Source: CAVUNY01 sp963843535
Lineage (GTDB): Bacteria > Chloroflexota > Anaerolineae > Anaerolineales > Anaerolineaceae
Length of the DNA: 64,000 bases
Reading direction: 5' to 3'
Assembly (NCBI GenBank): GCA_963843535.1
Contig: CAWJKU010000002.1
Span: forward strand, 620,001 to 684,000
The translations under genes were made by a program, and so were the position numbers. This document shows positions 51,956 to 60,305 of the stretch, in pieces (position 1 is the first letter of the stretch; each line of letters opens with the position of its first letter). The notes under the pieces are model-generated. The model saw only the letters and a list, made by a program, of their open reading frames with translations. It was not told the DNA's origin and searched no databases.

Positions 51956-53173
51956 ATGGCCACACCCTTCGAAAACAAAAAGATCATACTCGGTGTCACC
52001 GGATCGATCGCGGCATACAAAGCAGCGGATCTGGCGGCGAAACTTTCAAGTTCCGGGGCGAATGTGGATGCCATATTGACCCCGAGCGCCGTGAAGTTCG
52101 TATCCCCACTCACCTTTCAAACGGTTACTGCCCGACGGGTTTTTACCGAAAAAAGCTTTTGGAATGGAGAAGACCACGCTCCGCATATCGAGCTGGCCAG
52201 CAATGCCGACCTGATAATCATTGCGCCCGCCTCCGCGAATACGATCGCTAAATTTGCACATGGAATAGCCGATAATTTGCTTACCTTGACTCTTTTGGCA
52301 GCAAAATGCCCAATTATGATCGCGCCCGCCATGGATTCTGGTATGTACGAACATCCTGCGACCAGCGAGAATGTAAAAATTTTGGAAAGTCGAGGGGTCA
52401 TTTTTCTTGGGCCTACCAAAGGCCGGTTGGTTTCCGGCTGGGCAGGTATTGGCTGTATGGTCGAACCATCTGAAATTCTTCCTCAGGTACGATATTTGCT
52501 CAGCCGAAAAGGACATATGGCTGGTAAAAAAATTCTGGTTACCGCTGGCAGCACTCAAGAACCGATTGATCCCGTGCGGACGATTGTCGGCCTTTCAACA
52601 GGCCGGTTCGGATATGCGATAGCCCAGGCTGGCATCGATAACGGCGCAAATGTGGTATTGATCACCGCGCCCACCTCATTACCAGCTCCGTACGGGGTAA
52701 AAAAAATTCCCGTTCGTACTGCCCATGAAATGCATTCAGCGGTCATGACAGAAATTAACGTCTGTTATGCATTGATCATGGCCGCTTCGGTCGCTGATTT
52801 CCGACCGGTTCATTCCTCCGACCAAAAAATTAAGAAAGTTTCGGGAATTCCCCAGATTGAACTAGAACCCACAACCGATATCCTGGCGGCTGTTGCCTCC
52901 AGGCAGGCGAAAACCGGCATCCCTGAATACTTAATTGGTATCGCCGAAGAAACCCAGGATGTAATATCTAACGCCTATGCAAAGCTAGAATCCAAACATC
53001 TGGATATGGTGGTCGTCAATGATATCAGCAGGCAGGAATCCGGTTTTGACTCCTCGAACATCAAGGTATCGTTGCTCTATTCTGATGGGAGAATTGAGGA
53101 GCTGCCCCTTTTATCCAAAGAATTGGTGGCTGAAAACCTGATCCATCGTATCGAAACGTGGTCATCTGAATAA
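51956..53173 (+). CDS. coaBC: Phosphopantothenoylcysteine decarboxylase / phosphopantothenate-cysteine ligase
   Basis: 405 residues, fused CoaB-CoaC of coenzyme A synthesis. The flavoprotein part has ILGVTGSIAAYKAADLA, IIIAPASANTIAKFAHG and PAMDSGMYEHPATSENV with the GIGCMVEP clamp. The ligase part opens GKKILVTAGSTQEPIDPVR and has LIMAASVADFRPVH. GAGGCAGGGGC precedes the ATG. Fifty bases after the MetF fusion on the same strand. Confidence 0.95.
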   Translation: MATPFENKKIILGVTGSIAAYKAADLAAKLSSSGANVDAILTPSAVKFVSPLTFQTVTARRVFTEKSFWNGEDHAPHIELASNADLIIIAPASANTIAKFAHGIADNLLTLTLLAAKCPIMIAPAMDSGMYEHPATSENVKILESRGVIFLGPTKGRLVSGWAGIGCMVEPSEILPQVRYLLSRKGHMAGKKILVTAGSTQEPIDPVRTIVGLSTGRFGYAIAQAGIDNGANVVLITAPTSLPAPYGVKKIPVRTAHEMHSAVMTEINVCYALIMAASVADFRPVHSSDQKIKKVSGIPQIELEPTTDILAAVASRQAKTGIPEYLIGIAEETQDVISNAYAKLESKHLDMVVVNDISRQESGFDSSNIKVSLLYSDGRIEELPLLSKELVAENLIHRIETWSSE

Positions 53174-53252
53174 ATATTGATGAAGTTATCGAAAATGTAA
53201 TCATCCTGTATACTCGTTATACGCAACTTGTGTCTACAATGAAGGATAAGCT

Positions 53253-53275
53253 GGTCGCGCTGGCGCGGACCACGC
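53253..53275 (+). repeat. GC-rich 23-bp repeat, copy 2
   Basis: GGTCGCGCTGGCGCGGACC plus ACGC; matches 20 of 23 positions of the copy at 15290-15312. Confidence 0.6.
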
Positions 53276-53481
53276 GCGTGACACTTGCACACCGCCAAAG
53301 GCGCACTTCGTGTGACGCATACTTGCCCTCCCGTATACGCGAGGTACGCCCTTCGGGCGAGGACATCGGGACGATGTGGCGTGCACACCTGCCCCGGATG
53401 CAGGTGCCGGGGAGTGCCAGGGAGTGCATGCGAAGCACACCTGCGGTGGGTGAGCGCGCCTGCGGCAAATGATGTGTGGGT

Positions 53482-53512
53482 GGTTTTTGGGCGGCGAAGC
53501 CGCCCAAAAACC
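53482..53512. terminator. Perfect intergenic hairpin after coaBC, possible terminator
   Basis: GGTTTTTGGGCGGC, GAA loop, then GCCGCCCAAAAACC. The A/T runs lie inside the stem on both strands. It is 310 bases after coaBC; a role in ending the metH unit is possible but it is distant. Confidence 0.4.
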
Positions 53513-53598
53513 AGAATCATCAAAAGAGGATTTTGATCGATCTTTCCCTCTCATTCCCCGGAGATTGGGAATTGGAGTATCATACAGATTAAATTTTT

Positions 53599-54327
53599 AT
53601 GCGAATTTTAATTATTTCTGATATTCACGCCAACTTGACTGCCTTTGACGCCGTTTTAGAATCTGCCGGGGATTATGATGAAATTTGGTGTCTGGGTGAT
53701 ACGGTGGGATATGGCCCTGACCCCAACGAATGCATCGAGCGTTTGCGCGAACAGCATCATCTTACCTGCTTAATTGGAAACCATGACGCTGCTGCCCTGG
53801 GAAATATCGATTTAAATTCTTTCAACCGCGAAGCCAGGTCGTCGGCACATTGGACCAAGAACGTGCTCAATGATGAAAGCCGTGAATTTTTATTGAGCTT
53901 GCCAGAACGGGCAATTACCGACTCAGTTACCCTGGCTCACGGCAGCCCGCGCAGCCCGGTTTGGGAATATTTATTAGACCCGGTCTCTGCCGTGGAAAAC
54001 CTGGCCTACTTTAATACGAAACTGTGCTGTATTGGCCATACACACATCCCAATCGTCTTCCAAAAACCCGATGATCAGGCTGAAATGATCGGCGAAATGA
54101 TTAAGGATGGGGATGGCTTATCTATCGAAGGCCGCATGTTTTTAAACCCGGGGTCGGTCGGCCAACCGCGCGACCACGATCCTCGGGCAGCCTACGCCAT
54201 ATATAATCCCGAGACTCGGGCCTGGCATTCTCACCGCATTGCGTATGATGTTCAAAGCGTGCAGAACCGCATGCGCAAGGCCGGGTTACCTATCAGGCTC
54301 GTGCAGCGTCTGGAAGAAGGCTGGTAA
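53599..54327 (+). CDS. Metallophosphoesterase (YfcE/ calcineurin-like)
   Basis: 242 residues with the calcineurin fold motifs: ILIISDIHANLTAFDAVL (first metal site), WCLGDTVGYGPDPNECIE, LIGNHDAAALGN, LAHGSPRSPVWEYLL and IGHTHIPIVFQ, and FLNPGSVGQPRDHDPRAAYA. All usual metal ligands are present. A cytoplasmic phosphodiesterase or phosphatase of unknown substrate. No ribosome-binding site is obvious before the ATG. Confidence 0.9.
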   Translation: MRILIISDIHANLTAFDAVLESAGDYDEIWCLGDTVGYGPDPNECIERLREQHHLTCLIGNHDAAALGNIDLNSFNREARSSAHWTKNVLNDESREFLLSLPERAITDSVTLAHGSPRSPVWEYLLDPVSAVENLAYFNTKLCCIGHTHIPIVFQKPDDQAEMIGEMIKDGDGLSIEGRMFLNPGSVGQPRDHDPRAAYAIYNPETRAWHSHRIAYDVQSVQNRMRKAGLPIRLVQRLEEGW

Positions 54328-54410
54328 GAGGGAACTTTAAGCATTCTTTCCCGTCCTAAGATTAATGTACTGTTTTTTCACATGGGTTCAGCCCTGTCTC
54401 GGAGGAGATC

Positions 54411-55388
54411 ATGAAGCACAATCCAGCTTTTTTCATGCTTGTGATCCTGGTATTGGTTTTAAGCGCTTGCGCCACGAACCTCCCCCAGGCTTTAGAAGGC
54501 CCGCCGGTCGCGATGGCTACCTCCAGACCCGCGGCGCAGCCAGCCAGCGATAGCGGAGGAAAATCTTCCGAAGGATATAACGCGCTGCAGCCAGCCTCAA
54601 TTACCCGTCTGGTGGTCAAGAATGCTGAAATGACCATTGTGGTCGCTGACCCGCAGTCTGGCATGACCACAATCATGGAAATGGCCAACCAGATGGAAGG
54701 TTACGTGGTTTCTTCCAAGTCTTTTAAGATCACAGCGGAGAACGGTGTGGAAGTCCCTCAGGCGACGGTCTCAGTCCGCGTACCCGCGGAAAGGCTGGAT
54801 GAAGCTCTGGCGCTCATTCGAAAACTGACCAAAGATCCCACGCAAGATATTCGGTCTGAAAATGTGACCGGTGATGACGTCACCGGGGATTATGTTGACC
54901 TTCAATCTCGATTGACGAACCTGCAAAACACGGAGGTTCAGCTGCAGCGAATTCAGGATTCGGCGACTAAGACCGAAGACGTTTTAAATGTATTCAATCG
55001 TCTAACTGATGTTCGCCAGCAAATCGAGCAAATAAAGGGTCAGATGAAATTCTATGAGGAATCTGCTGCCCTTTCTTTGATTAGCGTTACTTTGTTATCA
55101 AAAGCAGGAATCGCCCCGTTATCGATTGGCGGTTGGGAGCCTGTTGGCGTAGCGCGGGATGCATTCCAGACCTTAATCGATGTAGGAAAATTCCTGGTAG
55201 AGCTGCTGATCTGGATCGTGATCCTTTTCGTTCCGATAGGCCTGGTGCTCTTCTTCCCCGGCAGGTGGTTATGGCGCGCCATCAAACGCCGCCAGGCAAA
55301 AGCCCGGGCCGCAACCCCCCCGCTGTCAGACTATCCACCTTACCCTCCGTCGCAGGAAGCGCCGCCGCAATATCCCGAAATCAAGTAA
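54411..55388 (+). CDS. DUF4349 domain lipoprotein
   Basis: 325 residues. The lipoprotein signal is MLVILVLVLSACA. The DUF4349 domain covers about 65-290: RLVVKNAEMTIVVADPQSG, GYVVSSKSF, VSVRVPAERLDEALALI, DVTGDYVDLQSRLTNLQ and a coiled-coil region, then a membrane helix (LLIWIVILFVPIGLVLFFPG) and a proline-rich cytoplasmic tail (YPPYPPSQEAPPQYP). The function of DUF4349 is unknown; YxxP repeats in the tail may bind other proteins. GGAGGAGATC precedes the ATG. Confidence 0.87.
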   Translation: MKHNPAFFMLVILVLVLSACATNLPQALEGPPVAMATSRPAAQPASDSGGKSSEGYNALQPASITRLVVKNAEMTIVVADPQSGMTTIMEMANQMEGYVVSSKSFKITAENGVEVPQATVSVRVPAERLDEALALIRKLTKDPTQDIRSENVTGDDVTGDYVDLQSRLTNLQNTEVQLQRIQDSATKTEDVLNVFNRLTDVRQQIEQIKGQMKFYEESAALSLISVTLLSKAGIAPLSIGGWEPVGVARDAFQTLIDVGKFLVELLIWIVILFVPIGLVLFFPGRWLWRAIKRRQAKARAATPPLSDYPPYPPSQEAPPQYPEIK

Positions 55389-55406
55389 TTTCTAATATGA
55401 TGTTAT

Positions 55407-55447
55407 GTGGTGTTTTTGGCGTTGCCTCGCAACGCCAAAATTACCAC
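55407..55447. terminator. Hairpin between convergent genes, possible terminator
   Basis: TTTTTGGCGTTG pairs with CAACGCCAAAA within longer GTGGT/ACCAC arms. It lies between the DUF4349 gene and the secreted-protein gene. Confidence 0.5.
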
Positions 55448-55519
55448 TCACATCGTATTGCGTGGTCGTCGCGAGGCCGAACGCTTTTTTGATGATTCAG
55501 GTGTTTGTTGGGTTATTTT

Positions 55520-57211
55520 TTACTTAAATTGATTCGTCAGTGCATCGAATATATAGTTGGTGCCATCCGCGGCTTGCATAAACAGATCCGTGCCGCTCGC
55601 GCCAGTTACTTTAACCTCACCGTTCCTGGTAGGCGTGAGGTAGAAATTGCGGCTGAAATTTTGCCGGTCAGCTGAAACACGCACGACCATGACCATTCCC
55701 TGGGCAGCGTCTTCTGCCTGCACTCCTGCTGAGACCAGCACATACTCACTACCCACTGAATCCTGCCAGTGGTTAACCATGCTGCCTTCCCAGGAATGGA
55801 TCATCCCACCAGCGCCATCAAAAATTCCAATCTGGAAACTGCCATCGCTGACTTTCGGAGCAGCTGGAGCAAGCTCAGCATCCTTCACTGCCGGGTGCGC
55901 TTGACCTACCGCGGTATCGGCCAGCATACGCCGTGAATTCACTAATTTTTCTTGTAAACTGAACTTCAATTCGCTATCTATTGCAGGGTTGAGCAATGCC
56001 TCTGATAAGGATTCGATGGTATGCTCCGCAATCGACCCTTGCGCTGTATTCAACCCTGGTTGAGCCGCCTTAGGCGCTGCCGCATCCGCGGCAACGCTGT
56101 ATCCCCACATCATGTCTGAGGACCAGCGCGGATTATAAAATGTACGCACATCTCTTTTGAGTTCATTGTAAAGCTGCAGCCAGCCAGTAGATGGCGAATT
56201 ATCTACCCCGACACATTGGCTGGCACCAGCCTGCTGGCAGGCCTGCCACTGGGTGAGCACCCCATGGAACTCAACCTTATATCCCCGCGTATTGACCGAA
56301 TACAGGCTGATCAAGGCCCATTGTTCAGCATTCGCTCCACGGGTATTATAAATTTCCGGCAGCGGAAAGGCTGGCCGGGTGCCGTAAGCTTTATACCAGA
56401 CATCCTCCCTTGTCCAGCCATTCCCACAGGTGACGCGGTTAGGATCTGACCTCGTCGCACAGCCATCAGCCGTGCCAAAGTCGTAATAATCGTACAGGTT
56501 GACCGCATCATATCCATCGACCCACGCTCGGGAAAAGGCCACGGAATTCCAGGCCGGTTCGATATCCACAGCCCCCACCGCGTGCACCTGGCTGGAGTAA
56601 CCATTGGTAACCAGCCAGCTGTTTACATCATTGACCATCTGTGCCCAGGCGGTGCCGTGCGCTCGAGCCGTTCCTGTGGACCAGCTATGCGTATACTCGA
56701 AATTTGTTGTGCCTATGCCCACATAAATCTGGGAGCTGCGGTCAGTATCAGAGCAGATGTAATATCCGCGGCCAAAATTTTCTACTGCTCCTTTAATTTG
56801 GGTGATCGTGACGGCTGCCATCCAGAATAAATCGGTTCCATACTGGTTATTGGTAATCACGGGTGACCCAAAATCAAGAATAACGATCGTGTTCTGAATG
56901 CCGGGTAGGGCTTTATCCTTCGCGCCTAACTGGCAGCCCAGGTTGTAGAGGCGGGTGCCATCCGCGGTCAGCATGTAAATACTGGATGAATACGGTGGAG
57001 GTGTACCCGCTGGAAGAGGTGTTGGCGTGGGAAGTGGGATTGGAGTGGGTTCAGGAGCGCTGTTAACAAATGGCATGTATCCCATCCATGTACCTGACAT
57101 GAAAGGGATTAAAAAATGGGTTCTGTTTTGGGAAAACACCGGCTTTTGAATAGCCAGGATGGCTACCAGGCAGAAAACGCTTATGTATTTGACAATTTGT
57201 CGCCGATCCAT
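55520..57211 (-). CDS. Secreted protein of unknown function
   Basis: 563 residues. An N-terminal hydrophobic stretch (YISVFCLVAILAIQKP) after MDRRQIVK looks like a signal peptide or anchor. A Pro/Thr linker (PEPTPIPLPTPTPLPAGTPP) follows. The domain from about 80-380 includes GTRLYNLGCQLG, IVILDFGSP, GRGYYICSDTD and YVGIGTTNFEY, and could be a glycosidase-like barrel (DIEPAWNSVAFSRAWVDGYD has acidic residues typical of such folds), but I recognise no family. The C-terminal 100 residues (GIFDGAGGMIHSWEGS) look like a beta-sandwich. GAGCAGAGG precedes the ATG. Function not assigned. Confidence 0.7.
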   Translation of the reverse strand: MDRRQIVKYISVFCLVAILAIQKPVFSQNRTHFLIPFMSGTWMGYMPFVNSAPEPTPIPLPTPTPLPAGTPPPYSSSIYMLTADGTRLYNLGCQLGAKDKALPGIQNTIVILDFGSPVITNNQYGTDLFWMAAVTITQIKGAVENFGRGYYICSDTDRSSQIYVGIGTTNFEYTHSWSTGTARAHGTAWAQMVNDVNSWLVTNGYSSQVHAVGAVDIEPAWNSVAFSRAWVDGYDAVNLYDYYDFGTADGCATRSDPNRVTCGNGWTREDVWYKAYGTRPAFPLPEIYNTRGANAEQWALISLYSVNTRGYKVEFHGVLTQWQACQQAGASQCVGVDNSPSTGWLQLYNELKRDVRTFYNPRWSSDMMWGYSVAADAAAPKAAQPGLNTAQGSIAEHTIESLSEALLNPAIDSELKFSLQEKLVNSRRMLADTAVGQAHPAVKDAELAPAAPKVSDGSFQIGIFDGAGGMIHSWEGSMVNHWQDSVGSEYVLVSAGVQAEDAAQGMVMVVRVSADRQNFSRNFYLTPTRNGEVKVTGASGTDLFMQAADGTNYIFDALTNQFK

Positions 57212-57433
57212 CCTCTGCTCCCTATGAATAAGTATGTCTCTATTCTCCCGGAATATGATGCAATAAATGTTCCAGGATTTGACGTCAATAAATTTGTCAG
57301 GATCTTGTCACTATGTGAAAATTGAACTCAAGAAATTTCTAAGGGTCGGGGAAGCCGGACTTGAAAATCGAAATCCTCTTTGAATATCTATCATATCATA
57401 TTTATCTCGATGATAGGTTGATAGAACAAATGA

Positions 57434-57439
57434 TATAAT
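57434..57439 (+). promoter_or_regulatory. Perfect -10 box giving a leaderless transcript for the DinG-like gene
   Basis: TATAAT is seven bases before the ATG at 57447. There is no ribosome-binding site. TGATAG, a weak -35, lies 17 bases upstream. The gap 57212-57446 between the divergent genes shows no other feature. Confidence 0.5.
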
Positions 57440-57446
57440 CCCATGC

Positions 57447-60245
57447 ATGCCTTCCATCGTCGCCCTGGATATCGAAACCACCGGACTTGATCCCCAAAAT
57501 GACGCCATCACCGAGATCGGAGCCGTCCGTTTCAACGGACACCGGGTCGAGGATGAGTGGACTACTTTAGTAAACCCCAACCGGCCTATTCCACCCATGA
57601 TCACGGCGTTGACCGGTATTTCGAACGAAATGGTGCGAAATGCGCCTCCTCTGCGTGCAGTCATACATGAACTGGCAGATTTTGTAGGAGGTGCGCCAGT
57701 CCTGGGGCATTCCGTCCGTTTTGACCTGTCTTTCTTACAACGAAATAATATCCTCCAGGATAATGAGGTATTGGATACCTACGAACTGGCTTCAGTTTTA
57801 ATGCCCACTGCCAGCCGCTACAACCTGGGTGGGCTGGCGTCACAATTGGGTATCCTCCTGCCGGCGACGCACCGCGCCCTGGATGATGCGCGTTGTACCC
57901 ATGCTTTATTTGTAGAACTTTATGAAAAAGCGCAAGAGCTCCCGGTGGAGCTGATTGCGGAATTTGTGCGCTTGAGCGAGCCGTTTGAATGGGGCGGCAG
58001 CTGGCTGTTCTCACGTATCCTGCGCGATCGCTGGCAGCAGCCTCTGAAAAGCAAGTCAGAAGGTCTCGCCAGCCGCGCCCATGCCTTTAATTTCCCTTCA
58101 GTCGCGCTCCAACCACCATTGAAACCGGTGGAAACGCCAGCGCCGCTCGATCCGGATGAAATCGCCGCCCTGTTAGAATATGGCGGTCCGTTCTCGCGAT
58201 ATTTCGCTGCTTACGAGCAGCGTCCTCAGCAAGTAGAAATGATGCGCGCAGTAACGCACGCCCTTTCCTACGGCCAACACCTGATGGTGGAAGCGGGCAC
58301 TGGCACCGGGAAATCATTCGCCTACCTGGTGCCCGCCGCGCTTTGGTCAACCGAAAACGACCTGCGCGTGGTAATCTCGACCAACACGATCAACCTGCAG
58401 GACCAATTAATCAAGAAAGATATTCCTGATCTATGCAAAGCGCTGGGGATTGATCTGCGCGCAACCGTCCTTAAAGGGCGTTCCAACTACCTATGCCCGC
58501 GCCGTTTAGAAATAATGCGCCAGCGTGGGCCTGAATCGGTGGAAGAGATGCGGGTGCTGGCAAAGGTTCTGGTCTGGTTGTCCCAGAACGGCAGCGGCGA
58601 CCGCAACGAGATCAATCTGAACGGCCCGATTGAACGAGACAAATGGATGCGCATCTCGGCTGAAGACGAAGGCTGCAAGGCTGAGGTCTGTATGAGCCGC
58701 ACAGGCGGGGGTTGTCCCTTTTACCAATCCAAACAAGCGGCACAGAGTGCGCATATCATCATTGTCAATCATGCTTTACTGCTGGCGGATGTGGCAACAG
58801 GCAGCCGCGTTCTGCCCGATTATGACTACCTGATCGTGGATGAAGCGCATCACCTGGAGCCTGCCACAACTAATGCCTTGAGCTACCGCGCCACCCACGG
58901 AGACCTAACCCGCTTACTGCGCGAGCTGGGAGGAACTTCCAGCGGGATTTTAGGCCGTTTGCTGACCGCAGCCAAAGAAATTCTCCGTCCCTCAGATTTT
59001 GCGGCGTATCAACAAGCCATCCAACGCGCTACCGATCTGGTTTTTCGATTAGAGCATGATTTCATCCAGTTTTTCCAATCTATGGGATCATTTCTTGAGG
59101 AGCGCCGCGATGGACGCCCGGTAAGCCCCTATGGGCAGCAGGAGCGCGTCATTCCTGCCACCCGTACCTTGCCAATTTGGACCGATGTAGAGGTCACCTG
59201 GGACGCTGCGAGCGAGACATCAGGTTTGCTTCTCAATCTGGTAGCCGATTTGCACAAATCGATCGGAAACGATAGCGACAACCTGCCGGAAGAATTACAA
59301 GATTTACAGAGCAGTCTGGCTGACGTTCACCGTCGTATGAGCGAAGCCCGCACGAACATGCAAGGGCTGGTCAATGATCCGCAAACAAACCAGATATACT
59401 GGGCAGAAATTCAGTCCAACAATGCGCAAATCTCTCTTCAGGCTGCCCCACTCCATATCGGCCCCTTAATGGAAAAATTTTTATGGAATGAAAAAGCCAG
59501 CCTGATTTTGACATCTGCCACATTGACTGCCCATGGGGAATTTGATTATATTCGCAGCCGCCTGAACGCGGAAACTGCGGATGAACTCGCTCTCGGGTCC
59601 CCATTTGATTTTGAGACCTCGGCATTGCTGTACCTGGTTAATGATATCCCCGAGCCAGCCGACGCGAACAATTATCAGCGCGCGGTGGAGCAATCTATCA
59701 TCCGCGTTGCCAAAGCAACTCATGGGCGCATGCTGGTTTTGTTCACTTCGTACGCCCAGCTGAAGCGTACCTCCCAGGCAATTTTAGGCCCGCTCGCGGC
59801 GGAAGAAATTCAAGTGTATGAACAGGGCGAAGGCGCCTCAGCCAATACGCTGCTCGAGACGTTTCGCGAAGCTGATCAGGCTGTGTTGCTTGGGACGCGC
59901 GCCTTCTGGGAAGGGGTTGATATCCCAGGTGAAGCGCTTTCGGTGCTGGTCATCGTCAAACTGCCTTTTGATGTGCCTTCGGACCCGATCGTTGCCGCTC
60001 GCTCTGAAACCTTCGATGACGCTTTCAATGAATACAGCCTGCCGGAGGCGATTTTACGTTTTCGACAGGGATTTGGTCGTTTGATCCGCACCCAATCGGA
60101 CAGGGGTGTGGTCGTTATTCTGGACAGACGCATCCTCACCAAACGCTACGGCAAGGCCTTCATTGAATCCCTGCCGACCTGCAAGTTGCGCGTCGGCCCA
60201 ATGGCCGACATCCCATCTGCCGCTGCGCGCTGGCTCAATTTATAA
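57447..60245 (+). CDS. dinG: DinG-type helicase with an N-terminal DnaQ-like exonuclease
   Basis: 932 residues. Residues 1-180 form a DEDDh exonuclease: VALDIETTGLDPQND, GHSVRFDLSFL and ATHRALDDARCTH. The helicase part has VEAGTGTGKSFAYLVPA (Walker A near 282), LKGRSNYLCPRR and CKAEVCMSRTGGGCPF (four cysteines fitting a Fe-S cluster), DEAHHLEPA near 464, LILTSATLTAHGEFDY, and GTRAFWEGVDIPGEAL. It is the XPD/DinG type and would unwind DNA 5' to 3' and process ends or R-loops. The exonuclease fusion is common in Firmicutes. A leaderless message is suggested by the -10 box. Confidence 0.92.
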   Translation: MPSIVALDIETTGLDPQNDAITEIGAVRFNGHRVEDEWTTLVNPNRPIPPMITALTGISNEMVRNAPPLRAVIHELADFVGGAPVLGHSVRFDLSFLQRNNILQDNEVLDTYELASVLMPTASRYNLGGLASQLGILLPATHRALDDARCTHALFVELYEKAQELPVELIAEFVRLSEPFEWGGSWLFSRILRDRWQQPLKSKSEGLASRAHAFNFPSVALQPPLKPVETPAPLDPDEIAALLEYGGPFSRYFAAYEQRPQQVEMMRAVTHALSYGQHLMVEAGTGTGKSFAYLVPAALWSTENDLRVVISTNTINLQDQLIKKDIPDLCKALGIDLRATVLKGRSNYLCPRRLEIMRQRGPESVEEMRVLAKVLVWLSQNGSGDRNEINLNGPIERDKWMRISAEDEGCKAEVCMSRTGGGCPFYQSKQAAQSAHIIIVNHALLLADVATGSRVLPDYDYLIVDEAHHLEPATTNALSYRATHGDLTRLLRELGGTSSGILGRLLTAAKEILRPSDFAAYQQAIQRATDLVFRLEHDFIQFFQSMGSFLEERRDGRPVSPYGQQERVIPATRTLPIWTDVEVTWDAASETSGLLLNLVADLHKSIGNDSDNLPEELQDLQSSLADVHRRMSEARTNMQGLVNDPQTNQIYWAEIQSNNAQISLQAAPLHIGPLMEKFLWNEKASLILTSATLTAHGEFDYIRSRLNAETADELALGSPFDFETSALLYLVNDIPEPADANNYQRAVEQSIIRVAKATHGRMLVLFTSYAQLKRTSQAILGPLAAEEIQVYEQGEGASANTLLETFREADQAVLLGTRAFWEGVDIPGEALSVLVIVKLPFDVPSDPIVAARSETFDDAFNEYSLPEAILRFRQGFGRLIRTQSDRGVVVILDRRILTKRYGKAFIESLPTCKLRVGPMADIPSAAARWLNL

Positions 60246-60288
60246 AAAAACTGGGTGTTCGGCCTGATTCACAGGTCAAACACCCAGT
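60243..60288 (-). terminator. Terminator of lysA
   Basis: On the minus strand CTGGGTGTT, a GACCTG/CAGGCC inner stem, then AACACCCAG, followed by a run of seven T. It also closes the convergent dinG gene, whose stop is at 60245. Confidence 0.85.
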
Positions 60289-60305
60289 CCAATTCGCCAC
60301 CTGGC

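Larger units (their letters stand above)
53174..53598. other. Structured GC-rich intergenic region with many short palindromes
   Basis: 425 bases without a credible gene. It has a 23-bp copy of the repeat also seen at 15290 (here 53253-53275), CGCCCTTCGGGCG, CACCTGC/GCAGGTG units, and a perfect 14-bp hairpin at 53482-53512 (GGTTTTTGGGCGGC arm). Overlapping reading frames exist in several phases because the sequence lacks stops, not because it codes. It may be a decayed repeat cluster or a structured RNA. Confidence 0.55.

Noticed and set aside
53217..53554. Several overlapping open frames of 80-106 codons in the GC-rich gap
   Set aside because: They exist in at least four phases on both strands, are full of Arg/Pro/Cys, lack ribosome-binding sites and lie on palindromes.
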